Shown: positions 25,386 through 33,761 of the stretch, in pieces
Position numbering within the stretch: the stretch's first letter is position 1
How the letters are laid out: every line of letters begins with the position of its first letter
Source: Paenibacillus sp. LHD-38
GTDB taxonomy: Bacteria > Bacillota > Bacilli > Paenibacillales > Paenibacillaceae
Direction: 5' to 3'
DNA: 64,000 nt
Assembly: GCF_031157315.1 (NCBI RefSeq)
Contig: NZ_JAVIFU010000011.1
Coordinates: forward strand, 1 to 64,000
Translations under genes and position numbers: made by a program
Notes under the pieces: model-generated
Database searches by the model: none
What the model was told of the DNA's origin: nothing
What the model saw: only the letters and a program-made list of their open reading frames with translations

Positions 25386-25544
25386 ATGAAAAAGGAGATC
25401 GTTAAGCAAGTCATTGATGCATGGAATCCGTATGGTCTACTACCAGATGCACCTGACGAGAATTTTAAATATGTAGTATGTTTAGACGCAGCGCAAGCAG
25501 GATATGGAGATCGATCAAAGAAATACAATGAAGGCAGGGAATGA
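25386..25544 (+). CDS. DUF1871-like small protein, probably truncated
   Basis: The ATG at 25386 follows the second boundary repeat closely and opens 52 codons: KKEIVKQVIDAWNPYGLLPD then APDENFKYVVC. This resembles the start of DUF1871 proteins (a VIxxWDPxxLLPxxPxDEY pattern), which are usually longer, and the rest here does not match. No strong ribosome site is seen. It is probably a shortened copy in the immunity-like gene array. Confidence 0.45.
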   Translation: MKKEIVKQVIDAWNPYGLLPDAPDENFKYVVCLDAAQAGYGDRSKKYNEGRE

Positions 25545-25572
25545 AGAATTCATTCAAGGATTGAGGTAGAGA

Positions 25573-25878
25573 ATGAAGAATCTTATTAGCTGGCTGCAAG
25601 CAAAGTATGCAATATTATGCCCTCATTGTGGAATGGAATTAAATTGGTTTGAAACTGCTTATGGCAAAGAAAATGATACAGTTCACTTGAAGTGTGTAAC
25701 CTGTGATATTTTCTTTATTCATGATGAAGCATTAACTGAAACGGATGTACCGGGAAGACGTATCGAGCATTTTAAACAACAGGGCTGGGATGATGAGGGT
25801 TATCAAGGTGGACCGTCTAGTCATTACTATAAGCCTAAATGGTTGCGACGAATTGAAAGGCTACTAAATATTGAATAA
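25573..25878 (+). CDS. zinc-ribbon-like hypothetical protein
   Basis: The 101-residue product starts at ATG 25573 after GAGGTAGAG. Two CxxC pairs (LCPHCGMELNWFE and LKCVTCDIFFIHDE) about 25 residues apart would form a zinc ribbon. The C-terminus is aromatic and basic (KPKWLRRIERLLNIE). No named family is recognised. It lies in the group of small genes that follows the second boundary repeat. Confidence 0.6.
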   Translation: MKNLISWLQAKYAILCPHCGMELNWFETAYGKENDTVHLKCVTCDIFFIHDEALTETDVPGRRIEHFKQQGWDDEGYQGGPSSHYYKPKWLRRIERLLNIE

Positions 25879-25900
25879 ATGAGTAAATGATGGAGGGAAT

Positions 25901-26332
25901 ATGCCGACATTCAAAGAGTTGATTATCGTTACAGATTTTACTAAGGTTTGGGAAAAGTTTATAATCCATTATCCGAACAAGAAGGAGCGATTTGACAAGT
26001 TTAGCACGCTCTATAAAAAACTGAAACTGGCTTCGCCTTTTCCAAACGAAACTAACATGTATATTTATATAAATGCTTTCCAGGAGACAATTGATGGGGA
26101 TTCAATCTGCATCAATGAATTTAGTGATGAGGATGACTTACTTCATTTTGATGTTTGTGGAATGGATGACGAATGGATAGGTTACTCCATTGCATCAAGC
26201 AAATTTAGTGAATGGTTGGGTTATTACATAGATGAAGAGTCGTTAATTACTATGACAAATGAATGTTTTGTCGCCCATTGTCTTTGGGAAATGACATTCT
26301 ACTATGGATATGATGACGGAGAATCTATATAA
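25901..26332 (+). CDS. DUF6557-like protein, possible immunity protein
   Basis: The 143-residue product starts at ATG 25901 behind TGGAGGG. It begins PTFKELIIVTDFTKVWEKFI and continues with a YPNKKERFDKFSTLYKKLKL segment, a pattern I associate with DUF6557-type proteins. A tryptophan-rich, acidic C-terminal part follows (CGMDDEWIGYS, EWLGYYIDEESL). The family assignment is from memory and tentative. The setting among other small orphan genes suggests an immunity role, without proof. Confidence 0.55.
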   Translation: MPTFKELIIVTDFTKVWEKFIIHYPNKKERFDKFSTLYKKLKLASPFPNETNMYIYINAFQETIDGDSICINEFSDEDDLLHFDVCGMDDEWIGYSIASSKFSEWLGYYIDEESLITMTNECFVAHCLWEMTFYYGYDDGESI

Positions 26333-26405
26333 ATATTTGATTTCATTGGACAGATGAAAGATATAAAGCGATTAAATGAGCTAAGAAATGAATAGGAGGT
26401 TTTAA

Positions 26406-26726
26406 ATGGGGAATAACCAGTATTCCATATGGATCGAAGCGGAAGAATGGGCTGAAGGATGGGATATTCACGACGACAATACAGATGTAATCGTTACGTT
26501 CGAAGATGGTTCGAGATGGGTTGCTTCATGTTATACATACAAGAATATATATACGCTTGCGGAAAAGAATAGACAGACGGGCGAGTGCTTACAGGGAAAG
26601 TATTTTTGGGGAAGTGACATGTTGCTTGTGGATAATTGTAGTCGTAATCGCATTGAAGAAGTGATTGAACATTTAATAGCCGAAGGCGATTTTGAAAGGA
26701 TATTCGATACGTGTGAAGTATTCTAG
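26406..26726 (+). CDS. hypothetical protein, intact copy of a duplicated family
   Basis: The 106-residue product starts at ATG 26406 behind AGGAGG. It opens NQYSIWIEAEEWAEGWDIHD, then VIVTFEDGSRWVASCYTYKN, and ends with GKYFWGSDMLLVDNCSRNRI followed by a helical tail. A 5'-truncated copy lies at 19885-20085. The beta-rich start and helical end are compatible with an immunity protein. No named family is recognised. Confidence 0.65.
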   Translation: MGNNQYSIWIEAEEWAEGWDIHDDNTDVIVTFEDGSRWVASCYTYKNIYTLAEKNRQTGECLQGKYFWGSDMLLVDNCSRNRIEEVIEHLIAEGDFERIFDTCEVF

Positions 26727-26729
26727 CTG

Positions 26730-26803
26730 CCAAGCAACGCGCTTTATTGGCCATACATTAAGCAAACAAATGAGAGATCATTTGTTTTTGACGCAGTCTG
26801 CCA
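26730..26803 (+). repeat. first copy of a duplicated coding-like segment
   Basis: About 74 bases resemble 27089-27165. In the matching frame both encode QATRFIGH(T/S)LS(K/E)QMRDHLF, and several of the differences fall in third codon positions. The segment begins inside the stop region of the gene at 26406. Confidence 0.55.
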
Positions 26804-26884
26804 TCACCCGCGGAGCTTCTTAGGCTGCATTTCCGCAGAGCGTATTAATCATGTTGAAGTTTGTACAGCAGAAACCCATTCGTG

Positions 26885-26975
26885 CGAGGTGTTTCATAGC
26901 TACGCTGCAGTTACTACAACAGAACAACCTACAGACGAGGTGTTTCATAGCTACGCTGCAGTTACTACAACAGAA
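26885..26975 (+). repeat. two direct copies of a 40-bp sequence
   Basis: The 40 bases at 26885-26924 recur exactly at 26936-26975, separated by 11 bases. Each begins CGAGGTGTTTCATAGCTACG. No third copy is present. Confidence 0.85.
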
Positions 26976-27017
26976 ACAGCCTATTTAGACTAATTGAGGT
27001 CTTCTTAGGCTGTTTTT
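26975..27017 (+). terminator. hairpin with T run after the immunity-like genes
   Basis: AACAGCCTA pairs with TAGGCTGTT, followed by three more T residues and TTGCTG. It overlaps the end of the second 40-bp repeat. Confidence 0.6.
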
Positions 27018-27596
27018 GCTGTATTTTCTACACTGTAGCGCCACACCATGCTCGCAGAACCTGGTTTCTATTGCACAAAGTGCAGTAGCCAACAGGCAAC
27101 TCGCTTTATTGGGCATTCATTAAGTGAACAAATGAGAGATCACTTGTTTATTGTGCAGTCTACCCAGACGGGCTCATCTAGAGGCCCGTCTTTCTTTTGC
27201 TTAGACAGGCACGTGTTAGAGAAAAAAATATACCCATGCGGGTCATTGTCCATAACTTCAAAGAAAGAAGAATTTTCACTTATAAGTTTATCTATCTCCG
27301 CGAAACGAGCTTTACCGCCAATGGAAGGCTGCAGCTCTGTACGCTTGTATTTTAAGATGTGGATAAACTCGATTCGCCGAAGTCCAAGCTTCATGACCAA
27401 GATAAAATGAAAACGCATACATGTTATTTTTGTTTTATTTTATCCCATCACTGCCTGTAGGGGGTGGCTAATGGCTTTAAAGCGATTGGTAAATCTTGCG
27501 GAGCCCGATAAATAGGTGTTTTTAACGCAAAAATGACACATTTTCGATATTATTAGACTAGTTTGATTAATTCGTTATTTAGTCTTTATTCATTAT
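27018..27596. other. decayed stretch before the importer operon
   Basis: This region holds the second copy of the QATRFIGH segment (27089-27165), open frames on both strands over 27048-27418 without ribosome sites, and a copy of a 50-bp dispersed element (27298-27347). The minus frame at 27140-27418 (ending with FFEVMDNDPHGYIFFSNTC and more) is protein-like and could be a remnant of another small gene. I cannot name any product. Confidence 0.4.
27298..27347. repeat. 50-bp dispersed element, copy 1
   Basis: This copy starts CCGCGAAACGAGCTTT and ends ACGCTTG. The same layout, also exactly 50 bases, is found at 48107-48156. Read on the minus strand the copies encode LQPSIGGKARFAE and LTPSLAAKARFAV. 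Confidence 0.6.
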
Positions 27597-27610
27597 AGTA
27601 TGCGCTTTCA
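27597..27610 (-). promoter_or_regulatory. cre-like site (CcpA) before the sugar importer operon
   Basis: TGAAAGCGCATACT on the minus strand matches the cre consensus TGWAARCGYTWNCW at 13 of 14 positions. It overlaps a TATAGT (27594-27599) that could be a -10 box, so catabolite repression of the importer is predicted. Confidence 0.6.
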
Positions 27611-27653
27611 CACGAGAGTGAAAATGACATATTTACGGTGCTTCCACTTGTAG

Positions 27654-27686
27654 GCTATCGTTGGAATTGTAAGCGATAGCATTTTT
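27654..27686 (+). terminator. hairpin with T run in the importer leader
   Basis: GCTATCG (27654-27660) pairs with CGATAGC (27674-27680), then ATTTTTC. Lying between the promoter region and the first importer gene it may act as an attenuator. Confidence 0.45.
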
Positions 27687-27747
27687 CGAATCCTGTCATG
27701 GACCACGAGGCTAAAGCAACAATAACAAAACCGGAAGGAGTGATTCT

Positions 27748-28710
27748 ATGCAGGAGGCTAAAGGTATCGTAACGGGCAGCGTGCTTCCGGAACCGGGTAA
27801 GATGAAGAGCAGAGTGTGGAAAAGAATTATTCAGAACTGGGAGCTTTATTTATTCATTGGACCCGCATTTTTCTACTTTCTAATTTTTTCTTACGTTCCG
27901 ATGTACGGCGTACAAATTGCGTTTAAGAACTTCATACCTACTAAAGGGATTATGGGAAGCCCTTGGGTTGGATTCGATCATTTTGTCCGATTTTTTGAAT
28001 CCTATTACTTTTGGGACTTGATATGGAACACATTGAGTATTAGCCTGTATGAATTGGCAATCGGGTTTCCAATTCCGATTATACTGGCGCTGGCCTTCAA
28101 TGAGTTGAAGGGCGGGTTCTTTAAGAAGATGGCTCAGACCGTCACTTATGCGCCGCATTTTATTTCGGTAGTCGTTATGGCGGGTATGATCATTACTTTC
28201 TTGTCACCTTCTAATGGGATCGTCACACACTTAATTGAATGGCTCGGGTTTGACGCACCTGATTTTCTGACGAGCCCTCAGTGGTTCAAGACGATGTATG
28301 TGTTCTCGGGTGTATGGCAAAGCGCAGGCTGGGGTACTATCATTTATTTGGCAGCGCTGTCAGGAGTAGATCCGGGTTTGCATGAAGCAGCGATTATTGA
28401 TGGTGCTTCACGGTTCCAACGTGTTCGTCATATTAACATCCCGACGATCATCCCGACGATGACCATTCTATTGATTCTGAACATGGGAAGTCTGCTTGGG
28501 GTAGGATTTGAGAAAATACTATTGCTGCAGAACTCGCTGAATATGGAGGCATCTGATGTCATTTCGACTTTCGTATACCGTTCGGGGCTTGTGGATGCCC
28601 AGTACAGCTTCTCGACGGCGATCGGCTTGTTCAATTCAGTTATTAACGCGATTGTGCTTATTGTCGTGAATCAGATTGTGCGTCGTACCAATGAAAACAG
28701 CCTGTGGTAA
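27748..28710 (+). CDS. sugar ABC transporter permease, LplB type
   Basis: The 320-residue product starts at ATG 27748 behind GGAAGGAG. Six membrane segments and the importer loop EAAIIDGASRFQRVRHINIP (EAA motif) are clear, and the N-terminal YLFIGPAFFYFLIFSYVPMY and GVQIAFKNF are typical of LplB-type permeases. These inner-membrane proteins take up oligosaccharides together with a second permease and a lipoprotein, using a shared ATPase encoded elsewhere. The second permease and lipoprotein genes follow directly. The neighbouring fucosidase cluster suggests fucose-containing oligosaccharides as substrate. Confidence 0.93.
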   Translation: MQEAKGIVTGSVLPEPGKMKSRVWKRIIQNWELYLFIGPAFFYFLIFSYVPMYGVQIAFKNFIPTKGIMGSPWVGFDHFVRFFESYYFWDLIWNTLSISLYELAIGFPIPIILALAFNELKGGFFKKMAQTVTYAPHFISVVVMAGMIITFLSPSNGIVTHLIEWLGFDAPDFLTSPQWFKTMYVFSGVWQSAGWGTIIYLAALSGVDPGLHEAAIIDGASRFQRVRHINIPTIIPTMTILLILNMGSLLGVGFEKILLLQNSLNMEASDVISTFVYRSGLVDAQYSFSTAIGLFNSVINAIVLIVVNQIVRRTNENSLW

Positions 28711-28728
28711 AAGAAGGGGGGTTAGCCA

Positions 28729-29637
28729 ATGATTTCTGCTGTTAAAGAATCCGGACGGGATAAACTATTTCTTATTTGCAACTATCTTTATGTATTCTTG
28801 GCTTTCATTATTGTAGCCTATCCTGTCATTTATATGATTAGTGCTTCAATTAGCGATCCGAATTTAGTCGGTTCCGGTGAAATGTGGTTGTGGCCAAAAG
28901 GCATTACTTTCGAAGGCTATCAGAGAGTGTTCCAGAACTCGAGTATATGGACGGGATACGGCAACACTATCCTTTATACGGTGGTCGGTACGGCGATCAA
29001 TTTATTAGTTACGCTGCCGGCTGCATATGCGCTAAGCCGTAAAGACTTTTTGGGACGTAACTTTTTTATGGGAATGTTCCTAGTCACCATGTTCTTCGGC
29101 GGCGGCCTCGTTCCAAGTTATTTGCTCGTCAAAGAATTAGGAATGATCAATACGATGTGGGCGATTGTAATTCCTTCAGCCGCTTCGATCTGGAACATCA
29201 TTGTAGCCCGTACGTTCTTTCAGTCTTCGATTCCTAAAGAGCTGCAAGAGGCTGCACAGATTGACGGTTGCACCAACATGCGGCTGTTCATAAAAATCAT
29301 TCTGCCATTGTCGATGCCTATCATCGCGGTTATGGCTTTGTTCTACGGTGTGGGTAACTGGAACAGTTATTTTTCTGCACTCATCTATTTGAATGATGCT
29401 GCGAAATACCCTCTGCAGCTTGTCCTGCGACAAATTCTTGTTCTGCAGGAGATGTCGGCACAGGGCGGTGGCGCAATGGATGCTTCAAGCGCGTCTGCCC
29501 TCAATAACAAGGCAGAAATCGCTTCGCTGGTCAAATACGCCGTAATTATCGTAGCGACTGCGCCTATTATTGCCGTTTATCCGTTCCTTCAGCGTTACTT
29601 TGTGCAAGGTGTCATGATTGGTTCCGTAAAGGGCTGA
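28729..29637 (+). CDS. sugar ABC transporter permease, YtcP/CarB type
   Basis: The 302-residue product has six membrane segments, starting VAYPVIYMISASISDPNLVG, then LVTLPAAYALSRKDFLGRNF, the FFGGGLVPSYLLVKELGMIN segment, the EAA motif QEAAQIDGCTNMRLFIKIIL, and the end FLQRYFVQGVMIGSVKG, which is diagnostic of this permease class. It pairs with the permease encoded 18 bases upstream. Confidence 0.93.
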   Translation: MISAVKESGRDKLFLICNYLYVFLAFIIVAYPVIYMISASISDPNLVGSGEMWLWPKGITFEGYQRVFQNSSIWTGYGNTILYTVVGTAINLLVTLPAAYALSRKDFLGRNFFMGMFLVTMFFGGGLVPSYLLVKELGMINTMWAIVIPSAASIWNIIVARTFFQSSIPKELQEAAQIDGCTNMRLFIKIILPLSMPIIAVMALFYGVGNWNSYFSALIYLNDAAKYPLQLVLRQILVLQEMSAQGGGAMDASSASALNNKAEIASLVKYAVIIVATAPIIAVYPFLQRYFVQGVMIGSVKG

Positions 29638-29676
29638 TCTTGCTCATAAACATACAAAAAGGGAGAGGTTTTTTGG

Positions 29677-31284
29677 ATGAAAAAGCTACGTAAAGCATCA
29701 TCGCTATTGCTCGGTATCACGCTGCTCATCTCAGTGTTAGCGGCTTGTGGTTCACCGAACGAAGAGGGCAAAACGAATGGCAGCAATGCCGGTTCCGAAA
29801 CTTCCAATGCGGCTGAAGGGGTCAGCAAAGAAGGCTTTCCGATTGTCAATGAACCGATTACGCTCAAAATGATGTCACAGGATGTCGGCGTTGCGGATTG
29901 GAACAAAATGCCTGTACTACAAGAGATGGAGAAATTGACAGGCATTAAACTGGAATTCCAGAACGCACCGGTTGACAGCTTTGCGACCAAGAAAAATCTT
30001 GTATTTGCCAGCGGAGATTTGCCGGATATGTTCTATGCAGCGGATCTTAAACCTGCAGAACAAGTCACTTACGGATCTCAAGGTGTTCTTATCCCTCTTG
30101 AAAAATACATTGATGAAGGCTACGCGCCTAATATCAAAAAGATCTTTGATGACCATCCGGAGATCCGCAAGTCGTTCACCACGCCAGATGGACATATTTA
30201 TGCGCTGCCGAACGTTGATTTAGCAGCAGTCTGGTACCGCGGTCCAATGTGGTACAACGGCAAGTTCTTGAAAACTCTTGGGGCAACAGAGCCTAAGACG
30301 ACTGACGAGCTGTATGCCTATCTGAAGCGCGTTAAGGATGAAGATGCGAATGGAAATGGTAAGCAGGATGAAATTCCGCTTACATCCGTTAAACTAAACG
30401 ATTTGCGCATGTACTTCCTCGGTTTCTGGGGCATTTATGATGAGGTCGTCTATGCCGATAAGGATGGCAAAGTGCATTACACGCCACAAGAAGAGGGTTA
30501 CAAAGGATATTTAACGTTCCTGAACCGTCTATGGAAAGATGAGCTGCTCGACCATGAGACATTCTCGCAAACGGATGAACAGAAAAAAGCAAAAGGGAAA
30601 AACAATCAAATAGCTGTGTTCAACGACTATCATCCTTACTTTACGCTAGGCGGCGAACCAAGCGAAGACCACCCGTTGATGACGCCGGTGAAAAGTGAAA
30701 TTGCTGATTCTCCTGTCTATGGCAAGCACCCTGGTATTTCAGCGAATGGTACATTCGCGATCACAAGTAGCAATCCGGCTCCTGAGGCAACTATGCGTTG
30801 GGTAGATTACCTATACAGCTATGAAGGCGCTACGTTGTTTAGTCAAGGTCCAGAGAACCTTCTATGGAAATATAAAAACAAGGAAACGCACGAAAAGGAA
30901 TGGCTTCCTGTTCCAGGCGGCATCGACCGTGAAGAATACCGCGGAACGATGACACCAAACTATGGTATTCTTACGCCGGGTATGAACTCAAGCGATATTG
31001 CCGTAGGACTTCGGAGCGAGTTCGACCTATGGATCGATAAGCAAAATGCAGAGAAGCTTACGCCAATCGGAAAATCGCCTTACCCTAACGTTTATTTGAC
31101 AAATGAAGAGCAAACCGAGGCTTCTGCTTTATTATCCGATCTGAACACTTACGTTATACAGATGGAAGCGAAGTTCGTAACCGGTCAGGAGCCGCTCTCC
31201 AATTGGGACAAGTATCTTGAACAAATTAAAAAAATGGGCGGCGACCGTATCGCTGAGCTTTATCAAAGCGCATACGACAGATAG
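29677..31284 (+). CDS. extracellular sugar-binding lipoprotein of the importer
   Basis: The 535-residue product begins with a lipoprotein signal (lipobox LAAC at residues 21-24) followed by a Gly/Asn/Glu-rich linker. The mature part is a family 1-type solute-binding protein: LPDMFYAADL, the DGHIYALPNVD segment, and AFDPN-like calcium loop DANGNGKQDEIPLT, often seen in these proteins. It binds the sugar outside the membrane and delivers it to the two permeases encoded upstream. A strong terminator follows, and the regulator gene lies convergently beyond it. Confidence 0.92.
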   Translation: MKKLRKASSLLLGITLLISVLAACGSPNEEGKTNGSNAGSETSNAAEGVSKEGFPIVNEPITLKMMSQDVGVADWNKMPVLQEMEKLTGIKLEFQNAPVDSFATKKNLVFASGDLPDMFYAADLKPAEQVTYGSQGVLIPLEKYIDEGYAPNIKKIFDDHPEIRKSFTTPDGHIYALPNVDLAAVWYRGPMWYNGKFLKTLGATEPKTTDELYAYLKRVKDEDANGNGKQDEIPLTSVKLNDLRMYFLGFWGIYDEVVYADKDGKVHYTPQEEGYKGYLTFLNRLWKDELLDHETFSQTDEQKKAKGKNNQIAVFNDYHPYFTLGGEPSEDHPLMTPVKSEIADSPVYGKHPGISANGTFAITSSNPAPEATMRWVDYLYSYEGATLFSQGPENLLWKYKNKETHEKEWLPVPGGIDREEYRGTMTPNYGILTPGMNSSDIAVGLRSEFDLWIDKQNAEKLTPIGKSPYPNVYLTNEEQTEASALLSDLNTYVIQMEAKFVTGQEPLSNWDKYLEQIKKMGGDRIAELYQSAYDR

Positions 31285-31293
31285 AAAACAGAA

Positions 31294-31328
31294 ACCCGGT
31301 CATGCGAAATCATGACCGGGTATTGTTT
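31294..31328. terminator. bidirectional terminator between convergent genes
   Basis: ACCCGGTCATG and CATGACCGGGT pair perfectly around CGAAAT; ATTGTTT follows on the plus side. It separates the importer operon from the regulator gene on the opposite strand. Confidence 0.88.
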
Positions 31329-31329
31329 A

Positions 31330-33630
31330 TTATTCATCATCCGCATCGGGCGCCGATTGGGCCTGCCCGTTCTCCCAGAATAACTTGCGGTATTGGCCAG
31401 GCGTATAACCGGTTTCCTTCTTGAATTTCCGGATAAAGTTAGGCGTATCCAAATAACCGACCTGAATAATGATTTCTTTGAGCGGAGCGTTCGTCGTTTT
31501 TAAATGGCGCATAACCTCATCCATTCTTTTTTGCCAAATATATTGAATAAAGTTAAGGCCCATCTTTTCCTTGAATGACCGGCTGACATGAGAAGGCGAA
31601 ATAGCGAACTCAAAGGCTATCGTCTCGAGACTGAGCGTATGGTCCATATAGTGATCGTCGATATAGGACACAATCCGGTCGATCTGCGATTGCTCTTTTT
31701 TCTGATTGTTGCGCTCCACTTGATTGCAGATACGGGAGGCGAGATTCAGGAAGCCGCTCTCCAGTTCATCTAATGAATTGGTGTAAATCATATTTGGAGC
31801 CATTTCCTGAATCAAATTATGGATACCGAGCTCAGATGCGGTTTTCAGCATCGTGTTAAGAATATCAAAGCATATGCAGCGTTTAAGCAATGCGGACAGC
31901 TCGGATGATTGTAGGCTCCGGATTGACGGACTTATCATCTGTGCGGCGACATCGTAGCTTCCGAGCTTGAGGCTCTGTGCGAGCTTCATCAGCGAGTTGT
32001 TCGGAATCCAGAACGTATGATCCGGCGTATGAAGCAGCTTCTCGAAATAGGTGACGGTGCCGAGGCTGCTGGACGCTCGCAGTTCGAATGCGGAACAAGC
32101 TTCGATAAAGGATTGATTCAGCTGATCAGGACTATAGTAGCAGGTTCCGACGCCAATCGTGGGAGTAACATCGAACGTTTCCAGCATGTTGCTGCGCACC
32201 GCTTCGACAATGTGACGAATCGTGGTGGTTTCCTGCTCCGATTTGTTCATATTGAAGCTGATAATCAGCGCGAGTTGATCGAGTTGAGGGAGCTCAACAC
32301 CGTAGGCATGAGCAGCCAGCTCCGGGAATTCGATCTGGGCAAGCAGCTCGATTATTTCTTGCCGTTCCTGTCTCTCGTCTTGCGTGTCCTCCATTGCGCC
32401 CCAGCCTATCACGATAACGAAGTGATGAGTTCGGTCGAATTGAAGATCGAATGCTTCTTGCAGCTCTGGCGTTAGACTTTGCGCATTCCCGTATTTGAGC
32501 AGCATGGACAGGATTTGATTTCGGGCGTATGGCTCTTGAAGATCTACACGCGAGCTGTATTCTTGCAGAGCTGTTCGAATGCGGTCTAGTTCGTTGCCGG
32601 TTGCTTTAGATTCATCTGACAGATGCTTCGGTTTTGATTTGGAATTTGCGAACTCCAGAAGCGTAGAGATCGGCTGGTATTGCATTCTGGCAAGCAAGAG
32701 GGCAATCGCAGCCCCTACAAGAACAACGATAATGAATAAAATGACGATGAAGCTGCGAACATGCACGACGCTGCTGAAAAATTGCGCGCTCGGCATGACG
32801 GTTACATACGTCCAGCCGTTATTCTCCGACGTTACGGATACGATCGAATGCGGTTTGCCATTTACTATTTTATCGTGAATGCCGGGCGAGAGACCGAATA
32901 AGGATTTCGCCTCAGCATTCGTTAAGGCTTCGCCTTGTCGATTGTCTACAAGAATTTGACCTTTGTTATCAAGAATATAAGTCAATCCTTGATAATTGCC
33001 TAGAATCGAATCGATTAAACTCGTGAGCTCGGATTCCTTGATCAGATACATGATCGTTCCGTGCGGGTTTGGACTGAAAGGAGTAATGGGAACCAGATAA
33101 GCCAGCATCGTATCCTCCAGATAAGCATTGCGGATGACGGAATCGGCTGGACGCATCGTTGGAAACTTGACGCTGTTCAAATCTTGGAAAACGGATTGTT
33201 TGTCCCAGTTTTTGAAGTTGAAGCTGCTTGCGAATACGTCAAGACTCGACAAACCTTTCGCGGAGTAAATGTTATCATCCTTATGAAAGTATAAGAACAT
33301 TTCGCTAATGATAGAGCTTGTCGCTTTATATTGATCCAAGGCTTGAATGGCTTCTCCGCTAAAGTAAGAATCATGAACCCGATAGAGAGTCAGCCTCTTG
33401 TCATAGGAGACGCGGGATGCAATTTCGTTAAGCTCCTTCATCCGGCCGTCGATAATCACTTTGGTCTGCGTTAATTGATTGAGACGGGATTGCTCGATTT
33501 CGGAACGGAGATTGGTGACTGCGTTTTGATAGATGAATATGGTCATAAGCACTAATGGAATAAGTAAAATGAACAAGTAAGACCAGATATATTTTAAGAA
33601 CAGTTTGGATTTGAAGTAATGCCGTTTCAT
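31330..33630 (-). CDS. membrane sensor with AraC-type output domain
   Basis: The 766-residue product has a membrane segment at residues 14-34, a dCache-like extracytoplasmic sensor (about 35-290), a second segment at about 293-315, a linker domain, and an AraC DNA-binding domain at about 663-766 (LSLETIAFEFAISPSHVSRS, FKEKMGLNFIQYIW, EIIIQVGYLDTPNFIRKFKK, ETGYTPGQYRK). One-piece sensor/regulators like this control sugar loci in Paenibacillus-type bacteria. It is placed between the importer and the fucosidase operon, divergent from the latter, so it probably senses the imported glycan or its binding protein and activates both. Confidence 0.9.
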   Translation of the reverse strand: MKRHYFKSKLFLKYIWSYLFILLIPLVLMTIFIYQNAVTNLRSEIEQSRLNQLTQTKVIIDGRMKELNEIASRVSYDKRLTLYRVHDSYFSGEAIQALDQYKATSSIISEMFLYFHKDDNIYSAKGLSSLDVFASSFNFKNWDKQSVFQDLNSVKFPTMRPADSVIRNAYLEDTMLAYLVPITPFSPNPHGTIMYLIKESELTSLIDSILGNYQGLTYILDNKGQILVDNRQGEALTNAEAKSLFGLSPGIHDKIVNGKPHSIVSVTSENNGWTYVTVMPSAQFFSSVVHVRSFIVILFIIVVLVGAAIALLLARMQYQPISTLLEFANSKSKPKHLSDESKATGNELDRIRTALQEYSSRVDLQEPYARNQILSMLLKYGNAQSLTPELQEAFDLQFDRTHHFVIVIGWGAMEDTQDERQERQEIIELLAQIEFPELAAHAYGVELPQLDQLALIISFNMNKSEQETTTIRHIVEAVRSNMLETFDVTPTIGVGTCYYSPDQLNQSFIEACSAFELRASSSLGTVTYFEKLLHTPDHTFWIPNNSLMKLAQSLKLGSYDVAAQMISPSIRSLQSSELSALLKRCICFDILNTMLKTASELGIHNLIQEMAPNMIYTNSLDELESGFLNLASRICNQVERNNQKKEQSQIDRIVSYIDDHYMDHTLSLETIAFEFAISPSHVSRSFKEKMGLNFIQYIWQKRMDEVMRHLKTTNAPLKEIIIQVGYLDTPNFIRKFKKETGYTPGQYRKLFWENGQAQSAPDADDE

Positions 33631-33761
33631 TTATTCTGCCTCCTGTTGTACCGATCCATTTAGTTGTTTCTAATCATACCAATAAATATACAATTTGGAC
33701 ATAGAGGCGAAGAGTACTAAAAGTGATCAGCATGCGAGGCTTATTTGGCTGGAGGTATACC

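Noticed and set aside
26885-26975. 40-bp repeats as a CRISPR array
   Set aside because: Only two repeats with an 11-base spacer are present, there is no cas gene, and the repeat length and spacer length do not fit.
27748-31284. Naming the importer genes lplB/ytcP/lipO
   Set aside because: These names are often given by similarity to the whole class. The substrate is not known, so symbols were left empty.
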